Shown: positions 26,422 to 36,192, numbered from the stretch's first letter. The stretch: DNA of 59,652 nucleotides from Chloroflexota bacterium (GCA_005879655.1 VBJK01000087.1:1-59652); one strand, 5' to 3'. Numbers and translations are program-made. Notes: generated by a model from the sequence alone, not told the origin.

Positions 26422-27051
26422 ATGCAATTCCGTAAGAGAACGTTGTCTACATTTTTGCTGAGCCTTGCACTGCTAGGTGCTATTATTGGGGGCTGGATCT
26501 GGTACCAATCCTCTGGGATGCGGGCAGGACAGGGAGTCAGCGGGACAGGGCCAACTATCGATGCAGAAAGGGCAAACAAACAACAGCTGCCCCACAACCT
26601 GCATTCTGGGGCACGCCTAGTAATCCCGGCTATCGGAGTCGATGCACCAGTAGAACCTGTAGGAGTACAGACGAATAGTACGCTAGCGGTACCGACAAAA
26701 AATCAATCGGCTGGCGTGGGATGGTATGCCTATGGCCCATTTCCGGGAGAACGAGGGAGCGCAGTGGTTGATGGACACCTGGATCGACCAGGGGGTTCTC
26801 CCGCAGTCTTTTGGGATCTACACAATCTGCACGAAGGAGATGAGGTGAAGGTCATCGACAGCAATGGAAAAGTGTTCCATTTTCGTGTCATAAGACTTGC
26901 CACCTACTCCCCAACAACAGCTCCTTTAACAAGCATCTTCGGCAATACAGATGGTTTTTTTCTCAATCTGGTGACATGCGCCGGAGACTGGATACTAGAC
27001 CAACATCAAACGAGCTTACGTCTTGTCGTCTACACGCAGCTCGTTGCATAA
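26422..27051 (+). CDS. Class F sortase
   Basis: 209 residues with an N-terminal membrane helix (about 9-28), a short linker and a sortase beta-barrel. Catalytic residues: His119 in VVDGHLD, Cys186 in NLVTCAGDW and Arg200 in TSLRLVVY. The domain starts with ARLVIPAIGVDAPVEPV, typical of class F enzymes. It cleaves LPxTG-type motifs and joins the substrate to the cell wall or another acceptor. AAGGGAG precedes the ATG. A potential hairpin AGGAGCAGG/CCTGCTCCT (26337-26372) lies in the gap after the substrate gene and could lower sortase expression relative to substrate. The gene ends 5 bases from the convergent histidine kinase. Confidence 0.9.
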   Translation: MQFRKRTLSTFLLSLALLGAIIGGWIWYQSSGMRAGQGVSGTGPTIDAERANKQQLPHNLHSGARLVIPAIGVDAPVEPVGVQTNSTLAVPTKNQSAGVGWYAYGPFPGERGSAVVDGHLDRPGGSPAVFWDLHNLHEGDEVKVIDSNGKVFHFRVIRLATYSPTTAPLTSIFGNTDGFFLNLVTCAGDWILDQHQTSLRLVVYTQLVA

Positions 27052-27056
27052 TTGAC

Positions 27057-27893
27057 CTATACCAACGGCAGATCAAAGGAGAAAGTAGTCCCCTGAGACT
27101 GCCGGTTCTGCCCGTTCGTCTCGTCGGCTAAAGGATCGAGGCGCAATGCGCCCTGATGAGCTTCAATAATACACTTGGTAATATACAGGCCCAGTCCTGA
27201 ACCATGATGAATACGGCTTGTGGCTTGCAAACGTGCATATGGGCGGAATAACAATTCACCCTCGCCTGAGGGAATACTTGCTCCCTGATTGTGGACGCTG
27301 ACATGGACGCTGGCAGGGTCCAGGCGAATAGAGACCGTGATGGTAGTACCTTCATCTGAATACTTGATAGCGTTATCAAGGAGATTCCCTAGTACTTGCT
27401 GTAGCCTGCCAGCATCCCAATTACCCGCAATTACCCTATCAGGAGCATCTACAACAAAAGTGTGATAAGGAGCAACAGGACGCAACTGCTCCACAATCTC
27501 CTTGGTCAATACAACAATATCACACATTTCGCGTAGTAGATTAAATTGTCCTGAAGAAAGTAGAGAAGCATCAAGCAAGTCATTCACCAGCCGGGACATG
27601 CGACGTGCCTGACTGATAATGACACTGGTCTGGCGCTGGACTGCTGTGCTTGAGCTTCTTCTGGCTTCTTGCACATTTTGTGGTACACAAGTATGGCGAG
27701 AGAGCATTTGAGCGTAGTTGATAATGGGAGAGAGTGGGCTACGCAGCTCGTGAGCAATCATCGCAATGTATCGTTCTTTACGTACCAATTGCTCTTGCAA
27801 CAGGAGATTCGCTGCGGTAAGTTCATCTACCTGGCTCTGTAATGCTTCGATTGCCTCTTCCTGTGAACGTTCATGATGAACTTGCATTGCCAT
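27057..27893 (-). CDS. Soluble sensor histidine kinase
   Basis: 278 residues. The first 40 form a coiled coil (EEAIEALQSQVDELTAANLLLQEQL) instead of a sensor domain. MIAHELRSPLSP holds the phospho-acceptor His48. GNLLDNAIKYS is the N box and GSGLGLYITKCI the G2 box of the ATPase domain, so it appears active. No membrane helix or PAS/GAF domain is present and no response regulator is adjacent, so the input must come through the coiled coil or a partner. Its 3' end abuts that of the sortase gene. Confidence 0.87.
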   Translation of the reverse strand: MAMQVHHERSQEEAIEALQSQVDELTAANLLLQEQLVRKERYIAMIAHELRSPLSPIINYAQMLSRHTCVPQNVQEARRSSSTAVQRQTSVIISQARRMSRLVNDLLDASLLSSGQFNLLREMCDIVVLTKEIVEQLRPVAPYHTFVVDAPDRVIAGNWDAGRLQQVLGNLLDNAIKYSDEGTTITVSIRLDPASVHVSVHNQGASIPSGEGELLFRPYARLQATSRIHHGSGLGLYITKCIIEAHQGALRLDPLADETNGQNRQSQGTTFSFDLPLV

Positions 27894-28082
27894 ATGTTCT
27901 CCTCTGAAGTGTCAGTACCTTATAAGTTTTTTTGCGAAGTAAGAGGTCTGATTTATGAGTATTATGAAATATAGTATACACCGAAATGAGATATAATACG
28001 CTCTCCTTCAGAAAACTTAGGAAATTTTGGTAGGTCTGTTGCCATGGAGAGGAAAATCCCCTGAACAAGGAAGAGATATGCT

Positions 28083-28130
28083 CTTCCCTCATGCGCTTAT
28101 AGAGGCTGAAATGGTGGCACATGAGGGAGG
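28083..28130. terminator. Hairpin after the FmdB gene
   Basis: CTTCCCTCATG (28083-28093) pairs with CATGAGGGAGG (28120-28130), one mismatch. It lies just beyond the stop of the minus-strand FmdB-family gene. Confidence 0.55.
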
Positions 28131-28149
28131 AAAGCAGTGACATTTCTAC

Positions 28150-28455
28150 TTAGTCGGCAGCTACGGAACTAGCAGCTTTACTTTCGCTCTTCGTGGTACT
28201 GGCGGTCTCCGTGCTACTTGCCTTCTCAGTACTACCCTCACTGTTTTTTGTTTCGCCATTCGTAGCAGGAAGGGGAGCAGTACCATGGCTGGTCTTATAG
28301 AAGCCGCGTCCTTTAAAAACGATATTAGTTGGATAAAGTACACGACGAATATGGCCATTGCATGCAGGGCATAGAGTTAAAGGTTCATCGGTCATTTTCT
28401 GCCACGTCTCGAAGCGGTGGCTACAATCCTGACAAAGATACTCGTACGTTGGCAT
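28150..28455 (-). CDS. FmdB-family zinc-ribbon protein
   Basis: 101 residues from the ATG at 28455 (the open frame runs further but MPTYEYLC is the family start). PTYEYLCQDCSHRFE and LTLCPACNGHIRRVL hold the two CxxC pairs of the zinc ribbon, and FKGRGFYKTS is the conserved end of the domain. The last 40 residues are Ser/Thr/Glu/Lys-rich and look disordered, as is common in the family. It is a putative regulatory protein with no settled function. It is transcribed in the same direction as uvrC upstream. Confidence 0.87.
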   Translation of the reverse strand: MPTYEYLCQDCSHRFETWQKMTDEPLTLCPACNGHIRRVLYPTNIVFKGRGFYKTSHGTAPLPATNGETKNSEGSTEKASSTETASTTKSESKAASSVAAD

Positions 28456-28603
28456 ACACCTATCACCTCTTAATATATAGAAATCACAAGTGGACGATCT
28501 CTCACTATCGTCCATACAAGTAATAGTAGCGCGAAATTGCAAAGTTGTCAATCGCCATAGGAGACTGCTAACACTCACAAGGAGAATACTCGTTAGCAGC
28601 GTC

Positions 28604-30622
28604 TTATTCCACACGTCCAATATGCTCTTTTACTTTTTCAGCGGCATCACGAGTCATGCCATCCACAGCGGCCAGCTCCTCAACGCTGGCCGCGCTAATA
28701 GCGCGGACCGAACCGAAATGTTTCATCAGCGCTTGCTTGCGCTTAGGGCCAATGCCTGGTATCTCATCCAGTACGGATTTAAACGTGCGATCGGAGCGTA
28801 ATTTGCGGTGATAGGTAATGCCAAAGCGATGCGCCTCATCCCGAATACGCTGGACGAGATACAATCCCTGCGAAGAACGGGGGAGGATAATAGGATCAGG
28901 CGAGCCGGGAATAAAGATCTCTTCGTTCTCCTTGGCTAATCCGACCGTAGGAATGTTCATCTGTAGCGTTTGTAACACCTCCATCGCAGCGCTGAGCTGG
29001 CCCTTACCACCATCAATAATGATCAAATCAGGTATCGCCCATTCATGTGCCAATTGTTCAGAGGTATTTGCTGGTGCAAGCGTCCCCTCATCGTGCAGTT
29101 CATCCTCATTTTCGGCATGGATGATATCCTGTATGTCTGCTGTATCAGCATTTATGATGCTAGCTGAGGCGGTGGCTCCTGCTATCTTACGGAAGCGGCG
29201 ACGTAGTACTTCTTGGTGGCTTGCAAAATCATTGGCCCCTGCAACCGTTTTGATTTTGAAACGACGGTATTCGCTATTCTTGGGACGCCCCCCCTCGAAG
29301 ACAACCATGGCACCAACTGAGTTTGTGCCTTGCGTATTCGAGATGTCATAGCATTCAATACGCTGTGGCGGGGCCACTAGATTGAGCGCGTCTTGTAGTT
29401 CTTCCAATGCCAGCTGTGTTTTCTGGCTATCGGTCAACCACTTGATACGCTGCTGCTCTAGGATCTCCTGGGCATTTTGCTTGACCATCTCAATGAGGCG
29501 AACTTTCTCACCGCGTCTGGGTACAGAGATGGTGACAGTAGCACTGCCATCCACGATTGTCCCTTTGCGCTTCTCTTTGAGCCAGCTCTGAAGCACGGGC
29601 CGATCGTCTGGTTCTACCTCAACGAGAATTTCTGCCGGAATATGGGGCGCATGCTCATAGAATTGCTGCAAGAAGGAGGTCATGACCTCGCCAGGGCTAC
29701 TGTCGCGGGTGCCTTGCAGGATAAAGTATTCTCGACCAACGAGCTTACCACTGCGGAAGAAGAAGGCCAGGGCGCATGTTTCATCGTCACCACTAGCCAG
29801 TGCGATCACATCCTGATCGTCCTGCCCTTCTGTATTGATGATGCGCTGCTTCTCCAGTATACGCTCAACCGCCTTGATGCGGTCACGAATGCGTGCGGCC
29901 TCTTCAAAGTTCAGTTCCTCGGCTGCCTGTTCCATCTTTTGCTGGAGTCTCTTGAGTACTTCGTCGTGTTTTCCTTCGAGGAAGAGGATGACCTGCTGAA
30001 TGACGGCATCATATTCCTCGCGCGAGGCATAGGCAACACATGGAGCGATACAGCGATGAATGTAATATTGTGTACAGGGCCGCGTCAGCAACTTTTGTTT
30101 CCAACCAGCGGGTGGTTCATCAGCGCGTGGTGGTGCCCAACTGGCTGCGTCGTAGCGACAGGTGCGAAATGCAAACAGTTTGTTGAGCAGATCAAGCGTG
30201 GCATCGACTGCGCCAGAATTGGTATAAGGACCAAAGTAACGATTCCCGTCGCGCTGAAAACTACGTACCCGATACACACGCGGAAAATCTTCAGTGAGTG
30301 CAACTTTGATATAAGGGTAATTCTTATCATCACGTAGTAATACATTATATTTCGGACGATACTGCTTAATATAATTGCTCTCCAGCACGAGTGCCTCGAC
30401 CTCATTTTTCACGACAAGAAACTCGATATCATCTATCTGTGAGACCATGACACGGTTCTTGGGACTGAGATCGGTCGCTTCCTGAAAATAGGAACGTACA
30501 CGGCTATAGAGCGAAATGGCCTTCCCCACGTACAAGATAGTGCCCTGAGCATCTTTCATCAAATAGATACCTGGCTTGTGGGGTAGGGAATTAAGCACTG
30601 ACTGAATTTTCTCGTTCATCAT
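28604..30622 (-). CDS. uvrC: UvrABC excinuclease subunit C
   Basis: 672 residues. LPHKPGIYLMKDAQGTILYVGKA begins the GIY-YIG nuclease domain (3' incision). EELNFEEAARIRDRIKAVE is the UVR domain that binds UvrB. ECYDISNTQGTNSVGAMVVFEGG and LIIIDGGKGQLSAA form the RNase H-like domain (5' incision), and LDEIPGIGPKRKQALMKHFG begins the helix-hairpin-helix tandem. An acidic 40-50 residue insert lies between RRRFRK and PDLIIIDGG, longer than in most UvrC. It completes nucleotide-excision repair incision with UvrA and UvrB, which are not in the window. Confidence 0.96.
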   Translation of the reverse strand: MMNEKIQSVLNSLPHKPGIYLMKDAQGTILYVGKAISLYSRVRSYFQEATDLSPKNRVMVSQIDDIEFLVVKNEVEALVLESNYIKQYRPKYNVLLRDDKNYPYIKVALTEDFPRVYRVRSFQRDGNRYFGPYTNSGAVDATLDLLNKLFAFRTCRYDAASWAPPRADEPPAGWKQKLLTRPCTQYYIHRCIAPCVAYASREEYDAVIQQVILFLEGKHDEVLKRLQQKMEQAAEELNFEEAARIRDRIKAVERILEKQRIINTEGQDDQDVIALASGDDETCALAFFFRSGKLVGREYFILQGTRDSSPGEVMTSFLQQFYEHAPHIPAEILVEVEPDDRPVLQSWLKEKRKGTIVDGSATVTISVPRRGEKVRLIEMVKQNAQEILEQQRIKWLTDSQKTQLALEELQDALNLVAPPQRIECYDISNTQGTNSVGAMVVFEGGRPKNSEYRRFKIKTVAGANDFASHQEVLRRRFRKIAGATASASIINADTADIQDIIHAENEDELHDEGTLAPANTSEQLAHEWAIPDLIIIDGGKGQLSAAMEVLQTLQMNIPTVGLAKENEEIFIPGSPDPIILPRSSQGLYLVQRIRDEAHRFGITYHRKLRSDRTFKSVLDEIPGIGPKRKQALMKHFGSVRAISAASVEELAAVDGMTRDAAEKVKEHIGRVE

Positions 30623-30687
30623 GCGTGTGAAAAATCCTGGCTATGGGACTGAAGCTCTTTGTTCTCTCGCTTTTGTGATATGGCCCT

Positions 30688-30716
30688 ATTATATCGCTTG
30701 GCATATGAGCTGTCGA
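30688..30716 (-). promoter_or_regulatory. uvrC promoter
   Basis: On the minus strand TCGACA (plus 30711-30716), a 17-base spacer and TATAAT (plus 30688-30693). It lies about 65 bases before the uvrC start. No LexA-type palindrome was recognised overlapping it. Confidence 0.65.
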
Positions 30717-30939
30717 TAGTATGAGACACTTGCAAGTTATCCTTTTGGGGGATAGTAGCTTGCCAAGTAGTGACAAATTTCAGCGCAATAGTGTGCAATA
30801 AAAACCCATAATAAATGAAATGACGTGTCAAAATAGGTCTCATTGACACAACCAATAGCATAATGCGTAGCAGTCCTAGAGGCGAATCTATAGGACCCCA
30901 TGGGAATGCACCAGCTCTGCATCAGATATACAGGCTCTA

Positions 30940-30969
30940 TTGACAAAGTTGGGGTGTGTTCGTTACAGT
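30940..30969 (+). promoter_or_regulatory. Candidate promoter of the TPR/pseudokinase gene
   Basis: TTGACA (30940-30945), 18 bases, then TACAGT (30964-30969), 70 bases before the ATG at 31040. A second TACAAT at 30977 lacks a -35. Confidence 0.5.
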
Positions 30970-31039
30970 AGGGGCGGTACAATGTGCTGATCGATTAAGG
31001 TTAATGTTGTAGGTTCTTTATTAGGAGGGACGGTCGCTC

Positions 31040-32734
31040 ATGGGGATGTGTTTGGATGTAGAGAGCTGTGGCTCTGAGAGCAGAGAAAAGGCTCGTTTCT
31101 GTACGCACTGTGGCATCCCGCAGCGGGGAACGTTTTTGCGAGATCGCTATAAGATAGAGCATTTGATTAGTAAGGATCGCAATACGGTGACGTTAGGTGC
31201 ACTTGATAGGTATGTCGGGGTGCCTGTGACGGTACGTGCGCTGATTCCCAGGGAAAGCAGCACGCAAAAACGTGAAGAATTTTTACAAGATGCAGAATTG
31301 GCGGCTTCACTGTCGTCGCTAGTTGATGAACCTAGTAGTATCCGTGTGGTCGATTATGGACAGGATGGGCCTATTGCCTTCCTGGTGAAGTCGCAGTACC
31401 CGAAAGAGTATCGTACAGGCTCTGTTCCTGTACCTCATAGGAGTGCCCACATAGAAGGAGACGTTCTGCGGTCTAGCGAGCCGTCATTTGTGGATCTGGG
31501 TGATGAAGAAGGCCCTTCTACACAGTCGAGAGTGGCGGTAGTTCCAGGCAGTACACGGGTTGTAGCGCAGCAAGCGGGCAAGACAGATGCACTCTTGCCT
31601 CTAACACGCGATTGGTTAGGTGAGGGGAACCGCGCCTACGAACAGGGAGATTATGAAGAGGCTTTGCATGCGTATGATGCTGCAACTGCTTATGATGTTG
31701 TTTCAGTTGACGCTTGGAGTGGTAAGGGAGCGGCATTGCTGTGCTTGGGCCGTGCTGAAGAGGCCCTACTTGCTTATGATCATGCCATCTCCTTGTGCCC
31801 GAATGATCCAGAACTATGGACTTCGCGTGCGAATGTCCAACGTGAACTCAAGTACTTTGAGGAAGAGCTGTATTGCTATGATCAGGCATTAGCCTACGAT
31901 CCAAATTATCTGTATGCGTGGAGTGGGCGAGGCATGGCCTTAGCCGAGCAGAATCGCCCTGAAGAGGCCCTTGCTGCCTTTGATAAAGCCTTGGTACTTG
32001 ATCCCAAGCAGCGTGTGGTGTGGCAGGCCATGGGCGATACGCTCTATAGCCTGCACCGTTATGAGGAGGCTTTGATCGCTGTTGATCGCGCGCTCGCATT
32101 AGACGGTAGTCAGGCTGCATTATGGGATACCAAAGGCAATATATTGCGGCGTTTGAAGCAAGTAGAAGAAGCCTTGCTTTTGCATCAGAAAGCTATACAA
32201 TTAGAACCAACTAACGCAATGTTATGGTTTGATAGAGGCAATGACCTGCGCGAATTGCATCGTTATGCTGAAGCCTTGGCTGACTATGATCACGCGTTAA
32301 TGTATGATCCAACAATGGCTGGGACGTGGTATAATCGAGGAAATGTGCTGGCCGCATTGCGTATGTATGAGGATGCGCTGGAATCGTATGGCCAAGCCCT
32401 GAAGTATGACGATGGGCTAACTTCGGCATGGTACAATAAAGGCAGCCTATTGCATGAACTCCAGCGCTATGAAGAGGCATTGGTGGCCTTTGATTGGGCG
32501 CTAGCCGTTGATGTCCATCATATCGCCGCTTGGAATAATAAAGGCTTGTCTCTTTTTGCCCTTGGTCGGTTGGATGAGGCTTTGGCTGCGTTGGAGCAGG
32601 CGACCTCCTTTGCGCCTGAAGAGCCTGATGCCTGGTACAATAAGGCTGTAGTGTTGGAGAAGTTGGGCAGAAAGCAGGAAGCGCTTTCGTATCGGGAGTG
32701 GGCAGCTTCTTTAGAAGAAGAAGCAACAGCGTAG
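31040..32734 (+). CDS. Zinc-ribbon protein with eroded kinase N-lobe and TPR array
   Basis: 564 residues; AGGAGGG lies about 10 bases before the ATG. Residues 1-30 carry four Cys (CLDVESC, FCTHC) as a zinc ribbon. Residues 30-125 (FLRDRYKIEHLISKD, VTVRALIPRES, DYGQDGPIAFLVKS) line up with the N-lobe of the kinase encoded next door, where the Lys of AIKVL corresponds to Arg in VTVRAL. There is no C-lobe, HRD or DFG. After a linker, residues 195-560 hold about ten to eleven TPR repeats with the W-x-x-G-N-x-L pattern (AWYNKG, ALAAFDKALVLDP). It is probably a scaffold derived from a kinase-TPR ancestor by loss of the catalytic lobe. Confidence 0.83.
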   Translation: MGMCLDVESCGSESREKARFCTHCGIPQRGTFLRDRYKIEHLISKDRNTVTLGALDRYVGVPVTVRALIPRESSTQKREEFLQDAELAASLSSLVDEPSSIRVVDYGQDGPIAFLVKSQYPKEYRTGSVPVPHRSAHIEGDVLRSSEPSFVDLGDEEGPSTQSRVAVVPGSTRVVAQQAGKTDALLPLTRDWLGEGNRAYEQGDYEEALHAYDAATAYDVVSVDAWSGKGAALLCLGRAEEALLAYDHAISLCPNDPELWTSRANVQRELKYFEEELYCYDQALAYDPNYLYAWSGRGMALAEQNRPEEALAAFDKALVLDPKQRVVWQAMGDTLYSLHRYEEALIAVDRALALDGSQAALWDTKGNILRRLKQVEEALLLHQKAIQLEPTNAMLWFDRGNDLRELHRYAEALADYDHALMYDPTMAGTWYNRGNVLAALRMYEDALESYGQALKYDDGLTSAWYNKGSLLHELQRYEEALVAFDWALAVDVHHIAAWNNKGLSLFALGRLDEALAALEQATSFAPEEPDAWYNKAVVLEKLGRKQEALSYREWAASLEEEATA

Positions 32735-32862
32735 TTGAGAGTGTGTAAACAGCTTACAAGGAAGCTTCCGTGATAATGGCTCCTGAGTATCTCAAGGAGC
32801 TAGCGCGACTTTTGTGATCATAGAGCTATGTTATTGAAATGTCAAATGACTCGGAGGAGGGA

Positions 32863-34620
32863 ATGCGACGATGCGCCGATCTGGTTGACTGCGGATACGA
32901 CAACCGGGATAGTGATTTGTTTTGTCGAGCATGTGCATTGCCATTACTAAACACAGCACTGGCGGGAAGGTATATCGTCGAGGCACTGCTGAGTAAAGGC
33001 GGCTATGCAGTGGTCTTCCGTGGGGTAGACCGCAATCTCACACGTCATATCGCCATTAAAGTACTCCTGCCGAGCAAAACAACGCCTGGCGAACAGGAAC
33101 ACTTCTTGCGAGAAGCGCGCATTGCAGCTACATTAGATCACTCTAACATTGCCCCAGTGCTTGATTACGGTAAGGATGGTTCCAGTGTCTTTTTGGTGAT
33201 GCCCTTATACACAGCTGGTTCATTACGAACACGATTAGCGCACGTCAATGGTCCAATGCCTCTACAAGAGGGTATTCATAATTTTCGCCAACTTGCGCAT
33301 GCACTCCATTATGCCCATACTCGTCCTCGCCCTGTGATCCATCGTGATATTAAGCCTGAAAATATTTTGATCCATCAAGAAGATTATCGTCTCGTCATCA
33401 CTGACTTTGGCATTGCGCGTTCATTGGAGCCAGGTACACGTGTTGGGAAGACGGTGACTGTCCGTGGCACGGTTGGCTATATGGCACCGGAGCAGACCAG
33501 TGGTGTGGTGGACCCGCGTAGTGATCAGTACGGTAGTGCTATCGTGTTGTACGAAATGCTTACAGGCTATCATCCGCTTGATCCACTCAGTGGCGGGGTC
33601 CCTCCTGTTTCGTCACTCAATAATGAGTTACCGCCTACTGTAGACGGTGTGGTTGCGCGTGCTCTGGCTCCGCGACCGGAGGAGCGCTTCGCCGACATGC
33701 AAGAATTCTATTATGCCTTCGATCTTGCTTCTCGTGCCGGTGTCAAACTGCGTATAGCTACGCCAAGCCCTCCTGCGGAAAATCATGGTCGGGTGGTCAT
33801 AAATATGCGAGCACTGACGAATCCCTCTATCACAAGTTTGTCAACAAGTACTAGCAAAAACGGTGCAGTGAATCATCATGCTGCGCCGCGCACTACCAGT
33901 GGCCTACGCGAGAAATGCCGCGAGGGAGATCAGTATCTCAAGCAGCAGCAATATTCTCAGGCATTACAAGCATATGAAGAGGCTTTGCGCATAGACCCAC
34001 GCAATTTCTACGCTTGGAACGGCAAAGGGACGGCTTTATATAACCAAGGCAACTATCGTAAGGCGTTAGAGGCATATCAGCGGGCTACTGAAATTGACCC
34101 AGATAGTGCTGTGGTATGGGTAAGTGCGGGCTTAGTGTTGATTCGTTTGCAGCGCTATCAGCAAGCGCTGGTCCATTTTGAAAGAGCGTTAGCTATTGAT
34201 CCACACTATGTAGCGGCGTGGAATGGGAAGGCTGATGCGCAGCTCGATATGAATATGCCGGAAGCGGCGCATAGTTCTTATGAGCGGGCATTAGCCATTG
34301 ATCCCAAAAGTTTTCAAGCCTGGAATGGTCTAGGTAATGCGCGTTCTTGTTTGCAGGATTTCGCTGGGGCAGTTGACGTGTATACTCGTGCGCTCTTAAT
34401 TAATTCACGTAGTGCTGTTGCCTGGTGCAATAAAGCAGAGGCTTTGATACGCCTTGGTCACAATCGTGCCGCATTGGATGCGCTCAATGAAGCGACCGAG
34501 ATGGATAGAGGATATACACGAGCTTGGTTGCTCAAGGCTGATGTATATGAGGCGCTGGGTAATGCTCAAGAGGCACAGAAGGCTCGCAGGCGTGCGCGTC
34601 CGTGGGGATTGAAGAACTAA
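32863..34620 (+). CDS. Serine/threonine protein kinase with zinc ribbon and TPR repeats
   Basis: 585 residues from the ATG at 32863, placed behind GGAGGAGG; ATG 32839 has no good ribosome site. Cys pairs (CADLVDC, FCRAC) form an N-terminal zinc ribbon. The kinase domain is complete: SKGGYAVVFRG (Gly loop), IAIKVL (Lys), REARIAATLDHSNI, HRDIKPENIL (catalytic loop), ITDFGIARS (DFG) and GTVGYMAPEQ. After a Thr/Ser linker the C-terminal third holds about six TPR repeats (AWNGKGTALYNQGNYRKALE and similar). It has no membrane helix, so it is cytosolic. The neighbour at 31040 shares its architecture but has lost the C-lobe. Confidence 0.9.
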   Translation: MRRCADLVDCGYDNRDSDLFCRACALPLLNTALAGRYIVEALLSKGGYAVVFRGVDRNLTRHIAIKVLLPSKTTPGEQEHFLREARIAATLDHSNIAPVLDYGKDGSSVFLVMPLYTAGSLRTRLAHVNGPMPLQEGIHNFRQLAHALHYAHTRPRPVIHRDIKPENILIHQEDYRLVITDFGIARSLEPGTRVGKTVTVRGTVGYMAPEQTSGVVDPRSDQYGSAIVLYEMLTGYHPLDPLSGGVPPVSSLNNELPPTVDGVVARALAPRPEERFADMQEFYYAFDLASRAGVKLRIATPSPPAENHGRVVINMRALTNPSITSLSTSTSKNGAVNHHAAPRTTSGLREKCREGDQYLKQQQYSQALQAYEEALRIDPRNFYAWNGKGTALYNQGNYRKALEAYQRATEIDPDSAVVWVSAGLVLIRLQRYQQALVHFERALAIDPHYVAAWNGKADAQLDMNMPEAAHSSYERALAIDPKSFQAWNGLGNARSCLQDFAGAVDVYTRALLINSRSAVAWCNKAEALIRLGHNRAALDALNEATEMDRGYTRAWLLKADVYEALGNAQEAQKARRRARPWGLKN

Positions 34621-34621
34621 T

Positions 34622-34650
34622 GAGCCAGGAAGCAGTGCACTTCCTGGCTC
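34622..34650. terminator. Bidirectional terminator between kinase genes
   Basis: GAGCCAGGAAG (34622-34632) pairs perfectly with CTTCCTGGCTC (34640-34650) around a 7-base loop, between two convergent kinase genes. Confidence 0.8.
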
Positions 34651-34658
34651 TAGCAGGT

Positions 34659-36056
34659 CTAATGCAGTTGTCCTAATAGCAACATCGTAAGCAGCATACC
34701 GAGTGCTAAGAACAATAGGGAAATCAAACTGAGAATTATTCCGCTCATCATCGCTGATTGTTGGAAGAGTGATAGTGGTATTGTTCTGTTAGGTAAGCCT
34801 GCTGTGACAAGACTGGCGATAGCGAGGTGGCGATCACCTCTCTTATCCTCTTTTAATGCCGAGATGAGAGTTTGTTGACGAGTAGGTGGATGTTGCATGG
34901 TGGTGACTTGTGCGGTTGTTGTCGCTAGCAAGCGCGTTAGTTGGGGGTTGCGTGTAGGAACTGTGACTTTTTCCATCATGGGGATGAGTAATGTGCTTAA
35001 CTCTCGCTGTGGCAGTGTCATGAAGCCTTTTGGTTCTTTCGTCGTCTCACGAATTTTTTCGACCTGATAGCCTTGTTTTTGTGGTGACTGCCTGTTGGCT
35101 AATAATTCCTGCAAAGTTGTGTTATAAGCCTGTGCAAATTCCATAATGCTTGAGTAGCGTTGCTCCGGTTTTTTTGCAAGTGCCCGTAAAAAAACATCAT
35201 CTAATGCTGTTGGTAAAGCAGGATTATAAACGCTGGGAGGCGTTGGTGGCGTGTGATGATGGTGGTGCAACAATTGTGCCGCAGTACCCTCAAAAACTGC
35301 TCTCCCCGTCATCAACTGATAGATCATTACGGCCAGGGCGTATTGGTCGGCGGCAGGTCCGACATGAACGGAGCTTGCCTGGGTTGGATCATCAAATTGT
35401 TCAGGGGCCATATAGAGTGGAGTACCGACCGAGCGGTGGAGCGAACGTCCATGCCGATAAAACGCCGCTAAACCAAAGTCTGCTAGCAAGAGTGTAGGAC
35501 GACCATACGGAAAAATGCGCGTCAGAGAGTTGGGCTGTTGTCCGCTTTTCGCTGTGTTGCGTTCGACGCGGATCAAAAAATTGGTTGGCTTGATATCACG
35601 ATGGATAATGCCATGGTCGTGAGCGTATTGTAGGGCGGTTGCGGCCTGAAGAAGATAATAGCCCGCCTCTTCAGCGGCAATAGGCCAGCCAAAACCGAAT
35701 TGCTGGGTGCGTTTCTGCAACCAGTTCCACAGAGAACCCTCTGAGAGATATGGCATAACCAGGTACGTAATCGGTGAACCATCTGGTTCTAGCGTTTCCT
35801 CGCCAAAGTGGTACAGCGGTAAAATATTTTCATGATCTAATTCTGCAACAGCGCGTGCTTCGCGCACGAAACGTTCAGCGGCTTGTTTTCCTTCTGGGGT
35901 GTTAGGGATGGCACGCAGGTCTCCGCAGACAACTTTAATTGCGACCTTGCGTCCAATGCGTGCATGCTGAGCTAAATAGATATCACCCATACCACCATTC
36001 TCGATGAGGCGTACGAGACGGTACCCTCCAAGAATCTTCCCCACCAACATATTCAT
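34659..36056 (-). CDS. Membrane-tailed serine/threonine protein kinase
   Basis: 465 residues from the ATG at 36056 (AAGGG upstream). Complete PknB-like kinase domain: [49 protein letters not shown] and [16 protein letters not shown] juxtamembrane region of about 130 residues rich in Thr and Gln follows ([21 protein letters not shown]), offering autophosphorylation sites. A single helix at the C-terminus ([23 protein letters not shown]) anchors it, with only three residues outside, so it has no extracellular sensor. It is convergent with the TPR kinase. Confidence 0.9.
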   Translation of the reverse strand: MNMLVGKILGGYRLVRLIENGGMGDIYLAQHARIGRKVAIKVVCGDLRAIPNTPEGKQAAERFVREARAVAELDHENILPLYHFGEETLEPDGSPITYLVMPYLSEGSLWNWLQKRTQQFGFGWPIAAEEAGYYLLQAATALQYAHDHGIIHRDIKPTNFLIRVERNTAKSGQQPNSLTRIFPYGRPTLLLADFGLAAFYRHGRSLHRSVGTPLYMAPEQFDDPTQASSVHVGPAADQYALAVMIYQLMTGRAVFEGTAAQLLHHHHHTPPTPPSVYNPALPTALDDVFLRALAKKPEQRYSSIMEFAQAYNTTLQELLANRQSPQKQGYQVEKIRETTKEPKGFMTLPQRELSTLLIPMMEKVTVPTRNPQLTRLLATTTAQVTTMQHPPTRQQTLISALKEDKRGDRHLAIASLVTAGLPNRTIPLSLFQQSAMMSGIILSLISLLFLALGMLLTMLLLGQLH

Positions 36057-36192
36057 CAAACAAATCCCTTAAAATAAGAGGCAAGAGCAGATAAGCGAAC
36101 GTAGCTTCTCTCCGCCTCCTTAGCACGATACATTTTTCTACAAAATATTATACAGCAAATCCCGAAAATGAAAAGACGCAATAAGAAAAATA

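Larger units (their letters stand above)
30623..31039. other. Divergent promoter region between uvrC and the TPR gene
   Basis: 417 bases with no supported ORF. It contains one clear promoter for each direction (30688-30716 and 30940-30969). No further motif was recognised. Confidence 0.6.

Noticed and set aside
29477..30337. 286-residue plus-strand ORF
   Set aside because: It is antisense to uvrC, whose motifs are intact, and has no ribosome site or family features.
32211..32726. 171-residue minus-strand ORF over the TPR array
   Set aside because: Its composition (His/Pro/Thr-rich) is a reflection of the TPR codons on the other strand.
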